The notes under the pieces were generated by a model. It did not search any database. It saw nothing but the letters and a program-made list of their open reading frames with translations, and was not told where the DNA came from. Made by a program: the position numbers and the translations under genes. Below, one piece after another: positions 62,200 to 64,000 of a stretch of DNA of 64,000 nucleotides. The stretch spans positions 1 to 64,000 of the forward strand of contig NZ_JACSQZ010000009.1 of assembly GCF_014836325.1 (NCBI RefSeq), written 5' to 3'. This stretch comes from Clostridium gallinarum. GTDB taxonomy: Bacteria; Bacillota; Clostridia; Clostridiales; Clostridiaceae. Position 1 is the first letter of the stretch. The number at the start of each line of letters is the position of its first letter.

Positions 62200-62290
62200 A
62201 AATTTTACCTACCAATCTATTTATTTTTATATTAAATTACTATAAATACTATATCATAACAAATTCTAAAAACCAATTTCTATAATAAAA

Positions 62291-62325
62291 AAAGAGTTAT
62301 AATAATTAGATTATTACAACTCTTT
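62291..62325 (-). terminator. Terminator of nagR-nagB
   Basis: 16-bp arms with one mismatch (62291-62306 and 62310-62325) around a 3-nt loop, followed on the minus strand by seven U residues, 19 nt past the nagB stop. Confidence 0.9.
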
Positions 62326-62344
62326 TATAAGCCTTATTTTCACT

Positions 62345-63070
62345 TTACAATAATTTAGCTGCATCTTCATCAACTATCACTACAACATCCCTATGCATCT
62401 GTAACATCGATGCTGGCATATTTGTACTTATTTTTCCGCTTACCATTCCTTTTACAGCTTCTGCTTTAGATTCTCCACTTGCTATAACTATTATTTTCTT
62501 TGATTTCATTATTCCGCCAAGTCCCATTGTTAAAGCCGTCTTTGGTACTTCATCTATTGTATCAAAAAATCTTGCATTTGCTTTTATTGTATCATCAGTT
62601 AATCCAGTTAAATGTGTTCCAGAAACTAAAGAAGTATCTGGCTCATTAAATGCTATGTGTCCATTATTGCCTATACCTAATAATTGAACATCTGTACCAC
62701 CTAATTCAGCAATCTTAGCATCATAGTTTTTACATTCTTCTTCTATATTTTCAGCTAATCCATTTGGAACGTAGGTATTATTCTTATCTATATTTATATG
62801 GTTAAATAAAGTATTATTCATAAAATATCTATAGCTTTGAGGATGATCTCCACTTAAACCAACATATTCATCAAGGTTAACAGTAGTAACTTTTGAAAAA
62901 TCAATTTCTCCTAATTGATTCATTTTTATTAATTCCTTGTACATACCTACTGGTGACCCACCTGTTGCTAGTCCTAGTATTGCTTTAGGATTATTTCTAA
63001 TAATGTTAGCCATTTCATTAGCTGCTACTTTACTTAACTCATCATAATTCTTTGTTACTATTACCTTCAT
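62345..63070 (-). CDS. nagB: Glucosamine-6-phosphate deaminase
   Basis: Converts glucosamine-6-phosphate to fructose-6-phosphate and ammonia, the entry of amino sugars into glycolysis. 241 aa. Motifs LGLATGGSPVGMYKELI, TVNLDEYVGL and LLGIGNNGHIAFNEP carry the substrate-binding and acid-base residues. Its ATG overlaps the nagR stop by 4 nt. No nagA is present in this window. AGGGG precedes the start. Confidence 0.97.
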   Translation of the reverse strand: MKVIVTKNYDELSKVAANEMANIIRNNPKAILGLATGGSPVGMYKELIKMNQLGEIDFSKVTTVNLDEYVGLSGDHPQSYRYFMNNTLFNHINIDKNNTYVPNGLAENIEEECKNYDAKIAELGGTDVQLLGIGNNGHIAFNEPDTSLVSGTHLTGLTDDTIKANARFFDTIDEVPKTALTMGLGGIMKSKKIIVIASGESKAEAVKGMVSGKISTNMPASMLQMHRDVVVIVDEDAAKLL

Positions 63071-63789
63071 CGTATTTTCCCCTCTCTTCGCGATATATTT
63101 ACCTCTAAGATAAATTTATCTGACCTGTATATGGCCTCTTCTAAAAATATCATTTTATTATTTAGATCATATGTTTTGCTAATAATTTTTAACATAGGTA
63201 CTTGATTATCCACATCAAATATCTCTTTTAATTCATCATTCATAATAACGGAAACAATTGAGGATTGAGAGTAATCTACTTTATATCCGAAGTCTTCTAA
63301 TATTTTAAATAATGATCCTTTTAACATTTCTTCATCTATATATCCACAGTAATCTACTGGTATATAAACTCTTTCAAGAGCAACACATTCTTCATCAACA
63401 ATACGTTTTCTAGTTATTTTATATAATTCATCTAATGAAAAAATGTCACTTAAATCATCTGGCGTTTCAATTTTTTCAAATTCTACTAATTCAGATCTTA
63501 ATTTTTTTCCCATTTGTTTTATTATTTCAGTAAAACTCATCATATCCTTTTGTTTAAAGGTTTGTTCACATACAAATGTTCCCTTTCCCTTAACTCTTAG
63601 TAGAATTCCTTCTTGTACTAATTCACCAATAGCTTGTCTTATAGTCATTCTACTAACTCCATATATTTCACATAACTCTCTTTCACTCGCTATACAATCT
63701 CCAGGTTTCCATACCCCCTCAGAAATCTTAGATATTAAATCATTTTTAAGTTGATAGTACACTGGAATTGGACTACTTTTATCTATCAT
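63067..63789 (-). CDS. nagR: GntR/HutC-family regulator, NagR type
   Basis: 240-aa repressor: N-terminal winged helix (about 10-75, ASERELCEIYGVSRMTIRQAI) and a C-terminal UTRA ligand domain. Such proteins paired with nagB bind amino-sugar phosphates (GlcNAc-6-P or GlcN-6-P) and release DNA. A matching GTCTAGAC operator overlaps its own promoter, implying autoregulation. Symbol inferred from family and context. Confidence 0.88.
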   Translation of the reverse strand: MIDKSSPIPVYYQLKNDLISKISEGVWKPGDCIASERELCEIYGVSRMTIRQAIGELVQEGILLRVKGKGTFVCEQTFKQKDMMSFTEIIKQMGKKLRSELVEFEKIETPDDLSDIFSLDELYKITRKRIVDEECVALERVYIPVDYCGYIDEEMLKGSLFKILEDFGYKVDYSQSSIVSVIMNDELKEIFDVDNQVPMLKIISKTYDLNNKMIFLEEAIYRSDKFILEVNISRREGKIR

Positions 63790-63808
63790 TATGAACCCTC
63801 CTATAAAT

Positions 63809-63837
63809 ATTATATTAAAACTAGTTATAGATGTCTA
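63809..63837 (-). promoter_or_regulatory. Promoter of nagR-nagB
   Basis: Minus-strand TAGACA (63832-63837), 17-bp spacer, TATAAT (63809-63814). Confidence 0.6.
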
Positions 63838-63840
63838 GAC
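63833..63840. promoter_or_regulatory. HutC/NagR-type operator
   Basis: Perfect palindrome GTCTAGAC, matching the GT-N-TA-N-AC core of HutC-subfamily operators. It covers the -35 region of nagR-nagB and lies about 90 bp before the divergent plus-strand gene. Confidence 0.6.
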
Positions 63841-63929
63841 CAGTTAAAAACTTTCTATATTTTTTATTTTGTCATAAAAAATAAAATTTTGAGAAAAATA
63901 ATCTTATACTTAATAAAGGAGTTGATATT

Positions 63930-64000
63930 TTGGTTAGTAGAGATTATTTTTCCAATATGCCTTCAAAAAATGTATTACGTGAAGGCAAAGATAAAAATTT
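63930..64000 (+). CDS. Start of a plus-strand gene cut by the window edge
   Basis: A TTG at 63930 has AGGAG 8 nt upstream and opens an uninterrupted frame to the window end (start MVSRDYFSNMPSKNVLREG). Only about 23 codons are visible, so no function can be given. It is divergent from nagR and may share its operator. Confidence 0.5.
   Translation, partial: MVSRDYFSNMPSKNVLREGKDKN

Overview
This 64 kb window looks like a chromosomal housekeeping region of a low-GC, endospore-forming Firmicute, most likely Clostridium sensu stricto (cluster I). The evidence is very AT-rich DNA with TAA stops and AGGAGG ribosome sites, the merged str, S10, spc and alpha ribosomal clusters, sigH beside rpmG-secE-nusG, a CwlD-type spore-cortex amidase, disA and radA beside a YacL-type PIN/TRAM gene, and a proS controlled by a T-box. 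Nearly every gene lies on the minus strand. No rRNA, CRISPR array, prophage or insertion sequence was seen.

Layout, left to right (minus-strand transcription runs right to left): ptsI (119-1738); class I ribonucleotide reductase nrdAB with NrdR-like boxes (1991-5378); a small ArsC/Spx-family protein; a two-component system divergent from a YitT-family membrane protein (5904-9403); cwlD; a Na/phosphate cotransporter flanked by two copies of an unidentified ~215-bp intergenic element (10345-12848); rpsI-rplM under their own promoter and leader; truA-ecfT-ecfA2-ecfA1; then the long ribosomal superoperon from rpsJ (33166) to rplQ (17408), which includes secY, adk, map, infA, a KOW-domain protein, rpmJ and rpoA. 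The str operon (rpsL-rpsG-fusA-tuf) and rpoB-rpoC come next, then rplJ-rplL, rplK-rplA and rpmG-secE-nusG. A second tuf copy follows, preceded by tRNA-Thr. The right part holds sigH, rae1, rlmB, mrnC, cysS, proS, ispD, yacL, a small Cys-rich plus-strand gene, disA, radA and nagR-nagB. A truncated plus-strand gene reaches the right edge.

Most genes build or run the translation and transcription machinery, so the interesting signal is in the RNA leaders. I see two copies of a 23S-rRNA-like L1-binding hairpin (before rplK and before rplA), an L10-type leader before rplJ, structured leaders before rpsJ, rpsM and rplM, an intercistronic rpsL-rpsG structure, terminator-like hairpins before rpoB, a proline T-box before proS, and a 12-bp inverted repeat against the ribosome site of tuf copy 2 only. 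The least explained item is the duplicated element around the phosphate transporter. On the minus strand it has a possible promoter, a CU-rich segment complementary to Shine-Dalgarno sequences and a terminator-like hairpin, so it is a candidate small-RNA family. Several coding starts are set by ribosome-site spacing, and alternatives are noted. I found no convincing new defence or metabolic system.
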